Shown here piece after piece: positions 53,414 through 62,507 of a DNA stretch of 64,000 bases. Positions within the stretch are counted from its first letter, which is position 1. Each line of letters opens with the position of its first letter. This DNA is from Phycisphaerales bacterium (GTDB lineage: Bacteria; Planctomycetota; Phycisphaerae; Phycisphaerales; UBA1924), in contig JASBRY010000009.1 in assembly GCA_030149165.1 (NCBI GenBank), positions 558,001-622,000 of the forward strand. Reading direction: 5' to 3'. Below the pieces are notes generated by a model that was given only the letters and a program-made list of their open reading frames with translations, was not told the DNA's origin and did no database searches. Both the position numbers and the translations under genes were made by a program.

Positions 53414-53983
53414 ATGCGCAAATCAGTCAAACTCCTGCTCACAGAGAATGTCGAATCCCTCGGCATCGTCGGCGATGTCGTCAATGTCAAAGTTGGCTAC
53501 GCTCGCAACTACCTCCTCCCATTCGGATACGCGACCGAGCCTTCCGAAGAGTTGATCGCTTCGCTCGCTGAGCGCCGCGCCCAAGCGGAGAAGGAAGTCG
53601 CTGAGCGTCGCAAGCAGCGCGAAGAAATGATCCACAAACTCGACGGCCAAGAACTCACGATGGACCGTGCGTGCAACGATCAGGGTCACCTCTACGGCTC
53701 GGTCACTCAGCAGGACATCGCGAACGCACTCAAGGAAGTCGGCTTCAATGTCGCTCCTCGCGAAGTGCGTCTCCCAGGTGCGATCAAGCGTATCGACACC
53801 TTCGACATCCTCGTCAAGGTCGATTCGGACCTTGAAGCACATGTCAAGCTCTGGGTCGCTCCAGACCGTCACATCGAGGATGACGACGCCGAAGAGATGG
53901 AGTTCGACAGCGAAGGCGAACTGATCGTCAAGGACGAGAAGCCCGCGAAAGCAGAAGCAGAATCCGCTCCTGCAGCCGAGTGA
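53414..53983 (+). CDS. rplI: 50S ribosomal protein L9
   Basis: L9 is a long ribosomal protein with two domains joined by a helix. The 189-residue protein has the N-terminal domain VKLLLTENVESLGIVGDVVNVKVGYARNYLLP (first 12 residues are diagnostic), a long charged helix (AERRAQAEKEVAERRKQRE) and the C-terminal RNA-binding part with GSVTQQDIANALKE. A tail of about 30 residues rich in Glu and Ala ends the protein. AAGGAA precedes the ATG. The leader (53232-53413) has GC hairpins such as CCAGA/TCTGG. Confidence 0.95.
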   Translation: MRKSVKLLLTENVESLGIVGDVVNVKVGYARNYLLPFGYATEPSEELIASLAERRAQAEKEVAERRKQREEMIHKLDGQELTMDRACNDQGHLYGSVTQQDIANALKEVGFNVAPREVRLPGAIKRIDTFDILVKVDSDLEAHVKLWVAPDRHIEDDDAEEMEFDSEGELIVKDEKPAKAEAESAPAAE

Positions 53984-54006
53984 TCTTGATTCACATCAAA
54001 GCAACC

Positions 54007-54034
54007 AAAGGCCCCTCTGAGTCAGAGGGGCCTT
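54007..54034 (+). terminator. Terminator of rplI
   Basis: A strong stem AAAGGCCCCTCTGA/TCAGAGGGGCCTTT closed by a single-base spacer region, ending in TTTT. Confidence 0.85.
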
Positions 54035-54044
54035 TTCTCATGCA

Positions 54045-54066
54045 CAAAAAAACACCCCGAAGGGTG
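54045..54066 (-). terminator. Terminator of the pilT-pilB-like-CvpA-like operon
   Basis: On the minus strand CACCC/GGGTG with tetraloop TTCG is followed by TTTTTTT, 25 bases after the stop of the CvpA-like gene. Confidence 0.85.
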
Positions 54067-54090
54067 CCTTGAGTTGATTGGATAGTTGTA

Positions 54091-55848
54091 TTAATCGCTG
54101 CCCAACGGCGGATCAAACTCCATCTGGACCACATCACCGATGGTGTAATACTGGAGGTCAACACGAGTCGAAACGAGGAAGATGAGCGTCAGTCTTTGAC
54201 CATCCTTCGATCGTGAGATCGCGGGTAGGCCATCCTCGTTGAGCCCGCTCATAGTCGATCCAGGCGTGTAGCGGATTATGTACTCGTCGGAACTGTCGCT
54301 GTAGATGAATCCGACAGCTTCGTACTCATTCCCATCGGTGTCGATGAGCATAAATGGTTCGTCCAGTTCAGCTTTGTTCGCAGCTTCAGAAAGCAATCCA
54401 CCTTCGACATCGCTACCCACACTCACTTGGACCATGCGTTGGCTATTGCCATACGCGAACTTTTCGACTCGGAGTGATTTCGTCTGTGGCGTGTTAGAGC
54501 GTCCGATTTCTTCGTCTCTGAAGATCGCGGTCCCTTCAGTCACTTCATTGTCATCATTGATCCGCATGCCGCGCTGCTTGACGAGTTGTGAGGGCAGCAC
54601 AGTGCCGACAGTCTCCGCAAACCGGGCAATGTTCCGATCATCAACCTTGACGGATTCGGAGAGATCAAACTCGCGCTTCACACGCTGACCTGTGAGGAGT
54701 TCTCCAGAGCGGATAAGTTTTTCACGCGCCGATGCAGTCGCGAACTCTTTGTTCGCCGCGATCGAACCTACTGGTACGCGGATGTTCTTCACATACAGTG
54801 CGATCGGTGTTTCGTCCGCAGGGACGAAAAACTCGAACCCCATCGGGATTCGGCTCTTGCCGCCGCTGGAAGTAATGAACAGGTCTTCACTATCGAATAA
54901 CCAGCGTCCGTACTGACCTTGATCAGAGGATTCTGAGATTGTTGCGATCGGGAAGATCGTCCCTGTGGAGCCGTCGGCTTTCTCAGTGAGCAAGCGGATC
55001 TGACCATTGGAGATCACCACCTGTCCGCCCTTGCTGCCTTTCTCCTTGGCGCTGGGTCCGAACTCGACGACATAACCTGCCACATGTCCCGCCATCTGGG
55101 GGGTGATCGCTTTGCCGTTAAGGTCAACAAAGCTGTGTTCGCCCACAACATCGGACTTCGGACTCCCGGCTCCTGTCGCATCGCCGATCGTGTACGAGGA
55201 CATGACCTTGAACGCGTCCTCAGTGATCGCGTTGCGAGCAGCGCCTTCGCCGGGATTGATGCGTGCCGCGTATCCAGTGAGTGTTAGATCGGGGTACCAC
55301 TTTTTAAGCGATTCTGAAGAACTCATCGACCCTTCGGAGAGGTTAGAGTAAACCATCGCAGTGACCGAATCGACCGGGAGCCAGAGCTTGTCGGTCTTGA
55401 CAAGCGATCCCGCACCGCTCCGATCGCTGGTGTAATACACCGGCTGGTATCCGAGGAAAGTCGATGGCAAGCGCATGTAGCTGATCCCGATGACCAGGAT
55501 CCCGGCAGTCAATCCGCTTGAGATGAGTCCGAAGATGGCGCCGCCCGCATAATCAACAGGGGTTGCGCTCTTGATGTTTGCTTTGACCACTTTGTCAGTG
55601 ATGACACGGAACACGATCATCATGACCACGAAGGGGAGGATCAGCGAGACGCCCCAAGCGATCCCCTCAACAAGCGGCATGTCACTCAGTCCAAGGAAGA
55701 TGATTGAGAGGGGTTCCCAGACAGCAAACGCGATCGCTCCAGCGAAGAACACACACAGTGCGTGAAGCATCGCGTTGAAGACGCCGCGCGTCATCCATGC
55801 GTATGCGACACTGAGCACAAAGACTATTACGAGGATATTCATGAACAT
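54091..55848 (-). CDS. Membrane protein with CvpA-like N-terminus and large exposed domain
   Basis: This 585-residue protein begins with about four membrane spans (4-22, 25-45, 63-85, 100-125) in the CvpA-type arrangement; PVDYAGGAIFGLISSGLTAG resembles the CvpA helix D/R-x2-G-G-x3-G. CvpA proteins are linked to colicin V production and envelope stress. The remaining 440 residues are a soluble, presumably exposed, beta-rich domain that I do not recognise. GGAG precedes the ATG at 55848. It is 48 bases after the PilB-like gene, in a three-gene unit with pilT, and a terminator follows. Confidence 0.8.
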   Translation of the reverse strand: MFMNILVIVFVLSVAYAWMTRGVFNAMLHALCVFFAGAIAFAVWEPLSIIFLGLSDMPLVEGIAWGVSLILPFVVMMIVFRVITDKVVKANIKSATPVDYAGGAIFGLISSGLTAGILVIGISYMRLPSTFLGYQPVYYTSDRSGAGSLVKTDKLWLPVDSVTAMVYSNLSEGSMSSSESLKKWYPDLTLTGYAARINPGEGAARNAITEDAFKVMSSYTIGDATGAGSPKSDVVGEHSFVDLNGKAITPQMAGHVAGYVVEFGPSAKEKGSKGGQVVISNGQIRLLTEKADGSTGTIFPIATISESSDQGQYGRWLFDSEDLFITSSGGKSRIPMGFEFFVPADETPIALYVKNIRVPVGSIAANKEFATASAREKLIRSGELLTGQRVKREFDLSESVKVDDRNIARFAETVGTVLPSQLVKQRGMRINDDNEVTEGTAIFRDEEIGRSNTPQTKSLRVEKFAYGNSQRMVQVSVGSDVEGGLLSEAANKAELDEPFMLIDTDGNEYEAVGFIYSDSSDEYIIRYTPGSTMSGLNEDGLPAISRSKDGQRLTLIFLVSTRVDLQYYTIGDVVQMEFDPPLGSD

Positions 55849-55896
55849 GGTTTACACTCCGTCGTGAGCTGACTCACGCTTCTCTGACTCAGTCGT

Positions 55897-57615
55897 TTAT
55901 GCCTTTGCCGTTGCTTTACTCGAGCTGCTTTTCTTTGGGGCAGTGATCCGCGTGACTTCTTCGATACTCGTGATGCCCATGACCGCTTTGCGCAATGCGG
56001 CTTGCTGAACACTCGGCAGTCCACGCTTACGCATGACCGCACGCAAACCATTCCAGTTGCCCTCGAGGATCATCGCACGCTCCTCGCTGCCGATCGGGAA
56101 GACACCGAAGCACCCTGTTTGTCCAGAGTATCCAACTCCAGCACACACGCTGCAGGTCTCAGGTTTGTTGCGAACCAAGACCTGTCCACCCTTCTTGAAC
56201 AGCTCGCTGACCTTGTCTTCTGGGAGACCAAGCTTCTTGAGCATGTCAGGGGTTGGTTGGTAAGGGACCTTACAGTTGCCGCAGAGCACGCGGACGAGTT
56301 TGCATGCGACGACACCTCGCAGTCCCTTCGCGGCAAGCTTCGGATCACCGACCGCTTGCACATAGGTCTGGATCCCTTTGAGTGCAGAATCCGTGCGAAT
56401 GTTGAGATAGACGCGTGTGCGTTCCAGATCCGAGTTCGCGATAGTTTGTGCCGTCTGAACATCAGGGAGATCACAGATGCTCACGATGTCCGGATCACGA
56501 CGAAGCGTGGATCGGACCGTCGTTGCGAAGTCCGGTCCTTCAACACTGGAATCCCATTGGATCTGCTTGATGCCTTCGAGCTGATCCTCAATCTCATACT
56601 CGATCGATTGGATATTGGAGGTGTACGCATCATGGAGTTTCATGATCGAGTACGCCATCGTGGTGCGTCCGTTATCCGATGGAGCACACAGGAGCACTGT
56701 GCCTCCCACATGCTCGAGCTCGGACGCCCAGTTCTTGACCATGTCGAGTTGTTGATCGAGCATCCCCAGATCCGCGGCTTTCCGGCGGACCGCTTGAGCG
56801 GGATTGAAGATCAGCGACATCCGCATGCCGCTCTTGGAGCCAGAGGTATTGAGTTTGAGTTCAGCGCTGCTGATCGATCCGCCGGAGATCGTGACCTGTC
56901 CTGAGAGCTTGCGGCGACGATCGTTGATATCAAGACCCGCTGTTTTCTTCCAGAAATCGATGATCTGTATCGCGTCTGCGGCCGCGATCGGATCACCCGC
57001 TTGTCGAACACCATCGACGAGGTACGAAGCCGCGTAGGTGCTCTCGTTCGCAGGGAGGATGTCGATCTGACTCGCGTGCGCCTCGAATCCCTTGATCACA
57101 ATCTGCTCCGCAGAGACGCGGATTCCGAGTTCCGGAGTGTCCTTCGGAGGAGGCTGTACAGTCATCTTGTTGGCGCCAACGATATTGAGTTCGGATGAAC
57201 CGATCTGCTTCGCCGCCTTCTTCGCTTCTCGGCTCTCAGTCATGTCCTTCATGTTCAGCGCCAAGCGCTCGCCCTCAGGGACCTTGGTGTCCTTGTTGGT
57301 GATCGAGACGAAGATCAGGATATCGAGTCCGAGGATGATGAGTGATCCCACGAACGCTGCTGCGAATCCAGCGATGCCTGATACTGGGAGCGCGACCACG
57401 AGGATCAGTGCCGCGACCCCAAAGATGATGTGGATCGCGTTCCATTTCTCTTGACCAAGGAAGAAGCGCTGCGCGTGCTTGTCGAGCACAGTTGAGATCA
57501 TCCACGCCCAACCCACAAAGGGAGCGAACAAGAGGACCGGTTTCCAGATCGACATCAGCATGTAGGCATCAGCCGCGAGTGTGATCGTGGGAACAGAAGC
57601 GAGTGCTATCGACAT
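55897..57615 (-). CDS. Membrane-anchored PilB/GspE-like protein with degenerate ATPase site
   Basis: PilB/GspE ATPases power pilus or secretion assembly. The 572-residue protein starts with three membrane spans (about 22-42, 60-82, 84-106), absent from normal PilB, and then a PilB-like body with IEDQLEG, RRDPDIVSICDL and the zinc pair CGNC...CSVC (445-491). The Walker A position reads APSDNGRTT instead of GPTGSGKTT: the lysine is Arg317 and the first glycine is Ala. The Walker B GEIRD reads CDLPD (Glu to Asp), and the His box reads LNIRTD. It is probably a structural or regulatory paralogue rather than an active motor. It lies 113 bases after pilT. Confidence 0.85.
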   Translation of the reverse strand: MSIALASVPTITLAADAYMLMSIWKPVLLFAPFVGWAWMISTVLDKHAQRFFLGQEKWNAIHIIFGVAALILVVALPVSGIAGFAAAFVGSLIILGLDILIFVSITNKDTKVPEGERLALNMKDMTESREAKKAAKQIGSSELNIVGANKMTVQPPPKDTPELGIRVSAEQIVIKGFEAHASQIDILPANESTYAASYLVDGVRQAGDPIAAADAIQIIDFWKKTAGLDINDRRRKLSGQVTISGGSISSAELKLNTSGSKSGMRMSLIFNPAQAVRRKAADLGMLDQQLDMVKNWASELEHVGGTVLLCAPSDNGRTTMAYSIMKLHDAYTSNIQSIEYEIEDQLEGIKQIQWDSSVEGPDFATTVRSTLRRDPDIVSICDLPDVQTAQTIANSDLERTRVYLNIRTDSALKGIQTYVQAVGDPKLAAKGLRGVVACKLVRVLCGNCKVPYQPTPDMLKKLGLPEDKVSELFKKGGQVLVRNKPETCSVCAGVGYSGQTGCFGVFPIGSEERAMILEGNWNGLRAVMRKRGLPSVQQAALRKAVMGITSIEEVTRITAPKKSSSSKATAKA

Positions 57616-57728
57616 AGTTGAAACCCTTTGCTGGGGTGGTGGTCCATCGTTTCGGTTGGATGTCCAGCAGGGCTCACCCGCCGGGCTGGACCATCATAGG
57701 GGGCTCAGGGAGCGTATCCGCAGCAGCG

Positions 57729-58889
57729 TCAGTTGAACTTCTTGAGCTTCATCTGCAGTTCATCCACATTGGGCGATGCCTCGATCGCGGTCCGCATGTG
57801 GATGTACTCATCCTCAACCAGTTTCACGAGCGAATCGTTGAAATCGATCATCCCTTGCTGCTGAGCTTCGATGGAGTTGAGGATCTCGCGGATCTCGCCT
57901 TCTCGCTCATCCAGGATGTATTTCTGGACTACGCCGTTGTTGATGAGGATCTCAAGTGCCGGAATACGGAAGATGTCCTCGTGGAGCGTCGGGAGCAGCT
58001 TCTGGTACACAAACGCACGCATCTGGTAACCCAGAATCTTGCGGACCTGCTCGACCTCTTCCGAAGGGAACAGGCCGTAGATACGGCTGAAGGTCTGTGT
58101 CGTACTCGAAGCGTGGATCGTTCCGTAGACCAGGTGACCCGTTTCCGCGGCGTGGAGTGCCGCTTCAAAGGTTTCTTGGTCACGCATTTCACCGATGAGC
58201 ACGATGTCCGGATTCTCACGAACCAGCGCACGAAGACCGGTTTTGAAGTCCAGACAGTCAAGACCGATTTCGCGTTGATTGATGGTTGCTTTCTTGTCCT
58301 CGAAGATGTACTCGATCGGATCTTCGAGCGTCAGGATGTGCACGCTCTTGCGAGCGTTCACATAGTCAAGCATGGACGCGATGGTGGTGGACTTACCTGA
58401 TCCCGTCACACCACAGAGCAGCACAATCCCCTGAGGCTGCAGCGCGATATCCGACATGATCGGAGGCAGGTGCAGTCCTTCGAACGGGAGAATCTCAGAG
58501 GTAATGTTTCTTGCCGCGACGGAAAGTGTGCCGCGTGCTTGGAAGAGGTTGACACGGAACCGGTGCTTCGCGTCGTAGTTGTATGCGAAGTCGACCGAAC
58601 CAAACTTGTGCAGATCCTTCATCTGCTCATCAGTGAGGATGTGCTTTGCAATCTCAAAGAACTCGACTGCTGTGACCGGCTCAACATCCATCGCTTTGAG
58701 TGAACCACGCATACGGATCTTGGGTTTTTGCTCCGACTTCATAATGAGGTCGGATGCGCCGAACTTGATGGTTGCTTTGAGGAAGTCGCCCCATCGCGTG
58801 GCGTGCGGATCGTGGTTCTTTCCAGCGGTTGGATCTAAGTCGACATGGCCCGCGGTCGCGGAACTGGGTGGGGTATCGGTCACACTCAT
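57729..58889 (-). CDS. pilT: Type IV pilus twitching ATPase, PilT/PilU-like
   Basis: PilT powers pilus retraction. The 386-residue protein has the N-terminal PAS-like region, Walker A GVTGSGKSTT, the Asp box ILTLEDPIEYIF, Walker B IVLIGEMRDQET and the His box HLVYGTIHASSTT. The C-terminal AIRNLIRE-type motif is divergent (EIREILNSIEAQQQGM), as in PilU. ATG 58889 has AGAGGAA nine bases upstream and is used rather than an in-frame codon 12 positions earlier. No other pilus gene is nearby except the degenerate PilB-like gene downstream. Confidence 0.92.
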   Translation of the reverse strand: MSVTDTPPSSATAGHVDLDPTAGKNHDPHATRWGDFLKATIKFGASDLIMKSEQKPKIRMRGSLKAMDVEPVTAVEFFEIAKHILTDEQMKDLHKFGSVDFAYNYDAKHRFRVNLFQARGTLSVAARNITSEILPFEGLHLPPIMSDIALQPQGIVLLCGVTGSGKSTTIASMLDYVNARKSVHILTLEDPIEYIFEDKKATINQREIGLDCLDFKTGLRALVRENPDIVLIGEMRDQETFEAALHAAETGHLVYGTIHASSTTQTFSRIYGLFPSEEVEQVRKILGYQMRAFVYQKLLPTLHEDIFRIPALEILINNGVVQKYILDEREGEIREILNSIEAQQQGMIDFNDSLVKLVEDEYIHMRTAIEASPNVDELQMKLKKFN

Positions 58890-59065
58890 CGTGATTGCTT
58901 CCTCTAATTCATGAACAGAACCCACAGAGCAAAACTCGCTCCGCAGGAGTGGTGGGGAGGTCTGTACGATATGCGAACAAACGCACGAGAACCCCCATCG
59001 TGAGACTCAATGTTCGTGTTTCAATGCCATTGGGTTCCCATATCTGAACACAATGGAAACAGGAT

Positions 59066-59099
59066 CAAAACAAAAAGACGGCCCCTGTTTGGGACCATC
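59066..59099 (-). terminator. Terminator of the sigma factor gene
   Basis: On the minus strand GATGGTCCC/GGGGCCGTC (with two G-T pairs) is followed by TTTTTGTTTT, 33 bases after the sigma factor stop. Confidence 0.7.
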
Positions 59100-59131
59100 T
59101 TTGTGAGAAGGATTCAGATTGATTCAGACGA

Positions 59132-60217
59132 TTACTTCATGCCCGCGGCTTCAAGCTTTTTTTCGTCTTCCATCGTGCCGAGGAAGTTCGATTCGAGCTC
59201 GACGCGGATCTTCTCCATCGCCTTGTTCTGGATCTGACGCACACGCTCTTTGGTGACGCCGATGATCTGTCCGACTTGCTCAAGCGTCATCGGCTTCTCG
59301 TGACCACCGGTCTCAAGGCCGAAGCGGTGCTCAAGCACTGTTCGCTCGACATCAGAGAGGTCTGCACGATTCGCAATCACGATCTCGCGAACCTCAGACG
59401 CGGTGTCTTTCTCGAAGTCCGCACGCTTGGTTTCGAGGAAGTTGGATTTCTCCAGCTTCGGATCGAAGTCCGTTGGGAATCGCTGACGGTACTTGCTCAG
59501 TTTCATGCCTTGACGGCTGAACGCTTTGAGAATCGCGCGACACGCGTAGGTCGAGAACTTGAAGCCGCGCCCGGCGTCGAACTTGTCGACCGCACGGAGC
59601 AGCGCCATGTTGCCCTCGGATACGAGGTCCGCGAAGTCGACTTCACTCATTCGGGTACGCTTCGCCATCGCGAGTACGAGCGCGAGGTTGGTCTCCGCGA
59701 TCTGCTCACGGATCCGCTCGCTCTTGCGATACCAGTGCAGAAGCTCGTGCGCCTGCTCAGGGGTTGGTTTCTTGTCAGGACGCGCCCAGACCTCTTGCTG
59801 GAGCTTCCAGACGCGATGCCGGGAGTAGTTGAACTGATGGAACAGGACGCGTTCCTCAGCACCAGTCAGGATGACCTGCTGTGAGGACTTGACGGTGCGT
59901 GAGCGAGAGATCGACGAGATGTCGTCCATGACCGGGTGGTACCAAGTGGTATCCGGCTTCGCGATGTCTGGAGCATCCTCGTAGATGTTCTGCTCTGCGT
60001 CCTCTTCGTAGAAGACCTCGGAGTCGATGTAGTCTTGCTCTTTGAGCATGATGGTCGCGAGCAAACGCTCATCCTCATGCGAGAGCTGTTTGGACGATTT
60101 GCCGGCGCGCGTGGATGTACGCGAAACACCTACGCGATGTCGTCGTCGCATCTGCTCAAGAGGGCTCGGGCCTCGGCTCGATCCCATGGTTTTCGTTTGG
60201 CTCGTTGCCTGCGTCAT
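59132..60217 (-). CDS. RNA polymerase sigma-70 family factor without a visible region 3
   Basis: Sigma factors direct RNA polymerase to promoters. The 361-residue protein has a long N-terminal region (1-135) of charged, low-similarity sequence, then region 2 (NLALVLAMAKR, DFADLVSEGNMALLRAVDKFDAGRGFKFSTYAC), a short linker and region 4 with TLEQVGQIIGVTKERVRQIQNKAMEKIR, which holds the helix-turn-helix. Region 3 cannot be recognised, as only about 50 residues separate 2 and 4. Region 2.4 reads FSTYACRAILKAFSR. It is too long for an ECF factor and unlike RpoD, so it may be a planctomycete-specific alternative sigma. GAGGAG precedes the ATG. Confidence 0.88.
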   Translation of the reverse strand: MTQATSQTKTMGSSRGPSPLEQMRRRHRVGVSRTSTRAGKSSKQLSHEDERLLATIMLKEQDYIDSEVFYEEDAEQNIYEDAPDIAKPDTTWYHPVMDDISSISRSRTVKSSQQVILTGAEERVLFHQFNYSRHRVWKLQQEVWARPDKKPTPEQAHELLHWYRKSERIREQIAETNLALVLAMAKRTRMSEVDFADLVSEGNMALLRAVDKFDAGRGFKFSTYACRAILKAFSRQGMKLSKYRQRFPTDFDPKLEKSNFLETKRADFEKDTASEVREIVIANRADLSDVERTVLEHRFGLETGGHEKPMTLEQVGQIIGVTKERVRQIQNKAMEKIRVELESNFLGTMEDEKKLEAAGMK

Positions 60218-61222
60218 GCTGTCTCCTCGCTGCTTTCCTGCAGCGGCATTGGTCTATTCAAATCGGTCCTGCAAACCGATCGAAAGTCGTTGTTCAGGGT
60301 CAGTTTCCTGACCGCGTTTCGTACCGATCGAGACGACGAGTCGTCACCGATCCCACCACACCAAACCGCGAATCCGGGAATATCTGATTTTTCTCAGATT
60401 TCTTTCGCGACTCAGATTGTCTCAGTCCATGAAGATCAACAGATCAGCTGAACCAAATCTTCCTGTGGAACATATTTTCCACCCCACATCCGGTGTGGAG
60501 CACTCGGCTGCCGGCTCCTCGAAAGAGTTGGTCAGGCGCTCATCGGCGCTCGCTGACCGAAAGGGTGTTCGAGAGCGGGCAAAAGTAAGGGGTAAATCCC
60601 TACTCTGGATCGACTCAAGTTGAGCCGGTCCCATGTCTTACGCACTGCTTGAGACAGAGTTTCCCGACACAGTACGAATTCAAAACAAAAACTCAAATTG
60701 TCGGGCGGCGTGTGGTGCCGACCACAACATGTCTGGTCTGGACGACTTTGCACTCGGCAGACAGTCGTCGTTCCGACAGTGGTTGTCCCCGACCATTCCT
60801 TCGATCGCTCCCAGCATCGGACACACCTGTCCGAGCCGGATCCTGATGCCGTCCTGGCAACAGCACGAAAGTCTTCAACAAGCCGCCGATTCACACACCA
60901 ACTCGCTGAACTTGACGGCCGATAATCAGCCGCCTAGAGTCATCCGAGGTCGCCAATGAGTTGACTTGTCGATGCTTATCCTGCGGATTCAAAGCATCGA
61001 GACTGTTGTCAACCAGAGCTCGCTCGTCCGAGCCTCCATTCTACCCCATGGCCGATAGTAATACAACCCCAGAATCAAATTCCGGACATATCCACAATTC
61101 GCCTGTCAATTCTGCATAAGCATGTGCGGAATATGTTTGGGCATTTGGCGCCTATGATTCCTCGTCATTCACGAACTCTCGAGACCGCCGCTCGGCGAAT
61201 TCTCGACAATCAGGAGAAAAAA
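60218..61222. other. Gene-poor region between the sigma factor and the superoxide dismutase
   Basis: I see no convincing gene in these 1005 bases. It holds two adjacent inverted repeats, GTGGAA-6-TTCCAC (60465-60482) and CCACA-5-TGTGG (60484-60498), a hairpin GGTCAG/CTGACC enclosing GCGC/GCGC (60530-60558) and a hairpin GATGCTT/AAGCATC-type near 60972-61000. Open frames of about 110-120 codons on both strands (60532-60894 minus, 60633-60959 plus) lack motifs and are not called. Promoters for both flanking genes should lie here. Confidence 0.5.
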
Positions 61223-61849
61223 ATGCCATTCACACTCCCAGAACTCGGCTACGCATACGACGCACTCGAACCCAACATCGATGCGAAAACCATGGAAATC
61301 CATCACACCAAGCACCACGCGGGATACATCGCGAAGGCAAACGCCGCGCTTGAAGGTACGGAATGGGACGGCAAGTGCTACGGCGAGATCCTCTCACGCA
61401 TCAAAGAAATCCCTGAGAACATCCGCACCGCCGTGCAGAACAATGTCGGCGGACACGCAAACCATTCCCTCTTCTGGTCCATCATGTCTCCCAACGGCGG
61501 CGGAGCACCAGAGGGCGAGCTCGCGGAGTGCATCAACTCGACCTTCGGCTCATTCGATGCGTTCAAAGAGCAGTTCGCAAACGCCGCCGCGACACGCTTT
61601 GGTTCAGGTTGGGCATGGCTCGGCTTCGACGAGAACGGCAAGCTCCATGTCGGATCAACCGCAAACCAGGACTCCCCGATCATGCACGGCCACAAGCCAA
61701 TCCTCGGCCTCGACGTCTGGGAGCACGCGTACTACCTCAACTACCAGAACCGCCGTCCGGACTACATCAACGCGTTCTGGAATGTTGTTGATTGGTCCAA
61801 AGTCGCCGAGCACTTCAATACCTTCAAACCAGAAGGCTGCTGCTCGTAA
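61223..61849 (+). CDS. sodA: Superoxide dismutase, Fe/Mn family (Mn-type)
   Basis: The enzyme converts superoxide to oxygen and peroxide. The 208-residue protein has [15 protein letters not shown], the metal ligands in [17 protein letters not shown] and [18 protein letters not shown], with [10 protein letters not shown] and STANQDSP favouring manganese over iron. The ATG has AGGAG six to seven bases upstream, so it is preferred over an in-frame codon 33 positions earlier. A terminator follows. No signal peptide is present, so it is cytoplasmic. Confidence 0.96.
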   Translation: MPFTLPELGYAYDALEPNIDAKTMEIHHTKHHAGYIAKANAALEGTEWDGKCYGEILSRIKEIPENIRTAVQNNVGGHANHSLFWSIMSPNGGGAPEGELAECINSTFGSFDAFKEQFANAAATRFGSGWAWLGFDENGKLHVGSTANQDSPIMHGHKPILGLDVWEHAYYLNYQNRRPDYINAFWNVVDWSKVAEHFNTFKPEGCCS

Positions 61850-61870
61850 ACCACTCTCAAAGACTTTCCC

Positions 61871-61898
61871 AAACCCGGAGCATGCCTCCGGGTTTTTT
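61871..61898 (+). terminator. Terminator of sodA
   Basis: Stem AAACCCGGAG/CTCCGGGTTT with a short loop, followed by TTT, 21 bases after the stop. Confidence 0.85.
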
Positions 61899-61922
61899 CG
61901 TGCGCTTCCACTACGATCATGC

Positions 61923-62507
61923 GTGCGAAAGCAAACCCTCATCCTCACCGCTTGGCTTGCGCTGCCGTTCATCTGCCTCACGCTCATCATGGCGTGGATC
62001 TTCGTCTCGCTCGACAAAGACCGATTGATGAACGAGCCCCCAGTCGGCGCCGGCGCGGGAGATACTGGCAATGCCAACGCGCTGGGACAACTCCTCGCCG
62101 GTCGCGATCCCGATGAGATCTCTAAAGCAAACGATGCGCGAAGAGAGCACAGCGCCGTCGATCCGTTCGATTGGCCCGGAGGCGTGCTCCTGACCTTCGA
62201 GCACGCTGTCCCTGAGAGCGTGGACAGTTCCCTCCTCGAAGCACGCATCGTGATCGAGTCGCAAAGCAAGATCGCCGTCTTCGTGCGTCATCCGCAATCG
62301 CTCGGCGAGCACCAGTGGGGGGTCGCGCTCGACCAGTTCGGTCCATCGATCGATGCCGCGACGATCGCCGTGGGATACCGCACCGAGGACGCGGACCCCA
62401 CAAGCTGGAGCAAAACCCCAATCCCAACGGCTCCCATCATCGCGGGAGACACGCTTTCTTCGGATCCAATCGAGATTCCTGTGCGGATCGACATCGTGAT
62501 GCCATGA
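61923..62507 (+). CDS. Small membrane-anchored protein of unknown function
   Basis: The gene starts with GTG at 61923 and gives 194 residues: a short basic start (MRKQ), one membrane span (about 6-28), and a soluble domain of about 165 residues with no recognised family. Beta-type stretches such as VLLTFEHAVPESV and IPVRIDIVMP suggest a small beta domain. It begins about 25 bases after the sodA terminator, overlaps the next gene by 4 bases (ATGA), and so heads a three-gene operon with the two zinc-ribbon proteins. The start is not certain; an ATG four bases upstream is in another frame. Confidence 0.7.
   Translation: MRKQTLILTAWLALPFICLTLIMAWIFVSLDKDRLMNEPPVGAGAGDTGNANALGQLLAGRDPDEISKANDARREHSAVDPFDWPGGVLLTFEHAVPESVDSSLLEARIVIESQSKIAVFVRHPQSLGEHQWGVALDQFGPSIDAATIAVGYRTEDADPTSWSKTPIPTAPIIAGDTLSSDPIEIPVRIDIVMP

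Noticed and set aside
60532-60894. Open frame of 120 codons on the minus strand and one of 108 codons on the plus strand in the sigma/sod gap
   Set aside because: Neither has a motif, hydrophobic pattern or Shine-Dalgarno sequence, and they overlap each other.
60218-61222. Possible RNase P RNA, tmRNA or SRP RNA in the long gap
   Set aside because: I looked for their conserved core sequences (GAGGAAAGTCC, ACAGAA near the end; the tmRNA tag and tRNA-like ends; the GGTCAGG/GGAAGCAGC motif) and found none.
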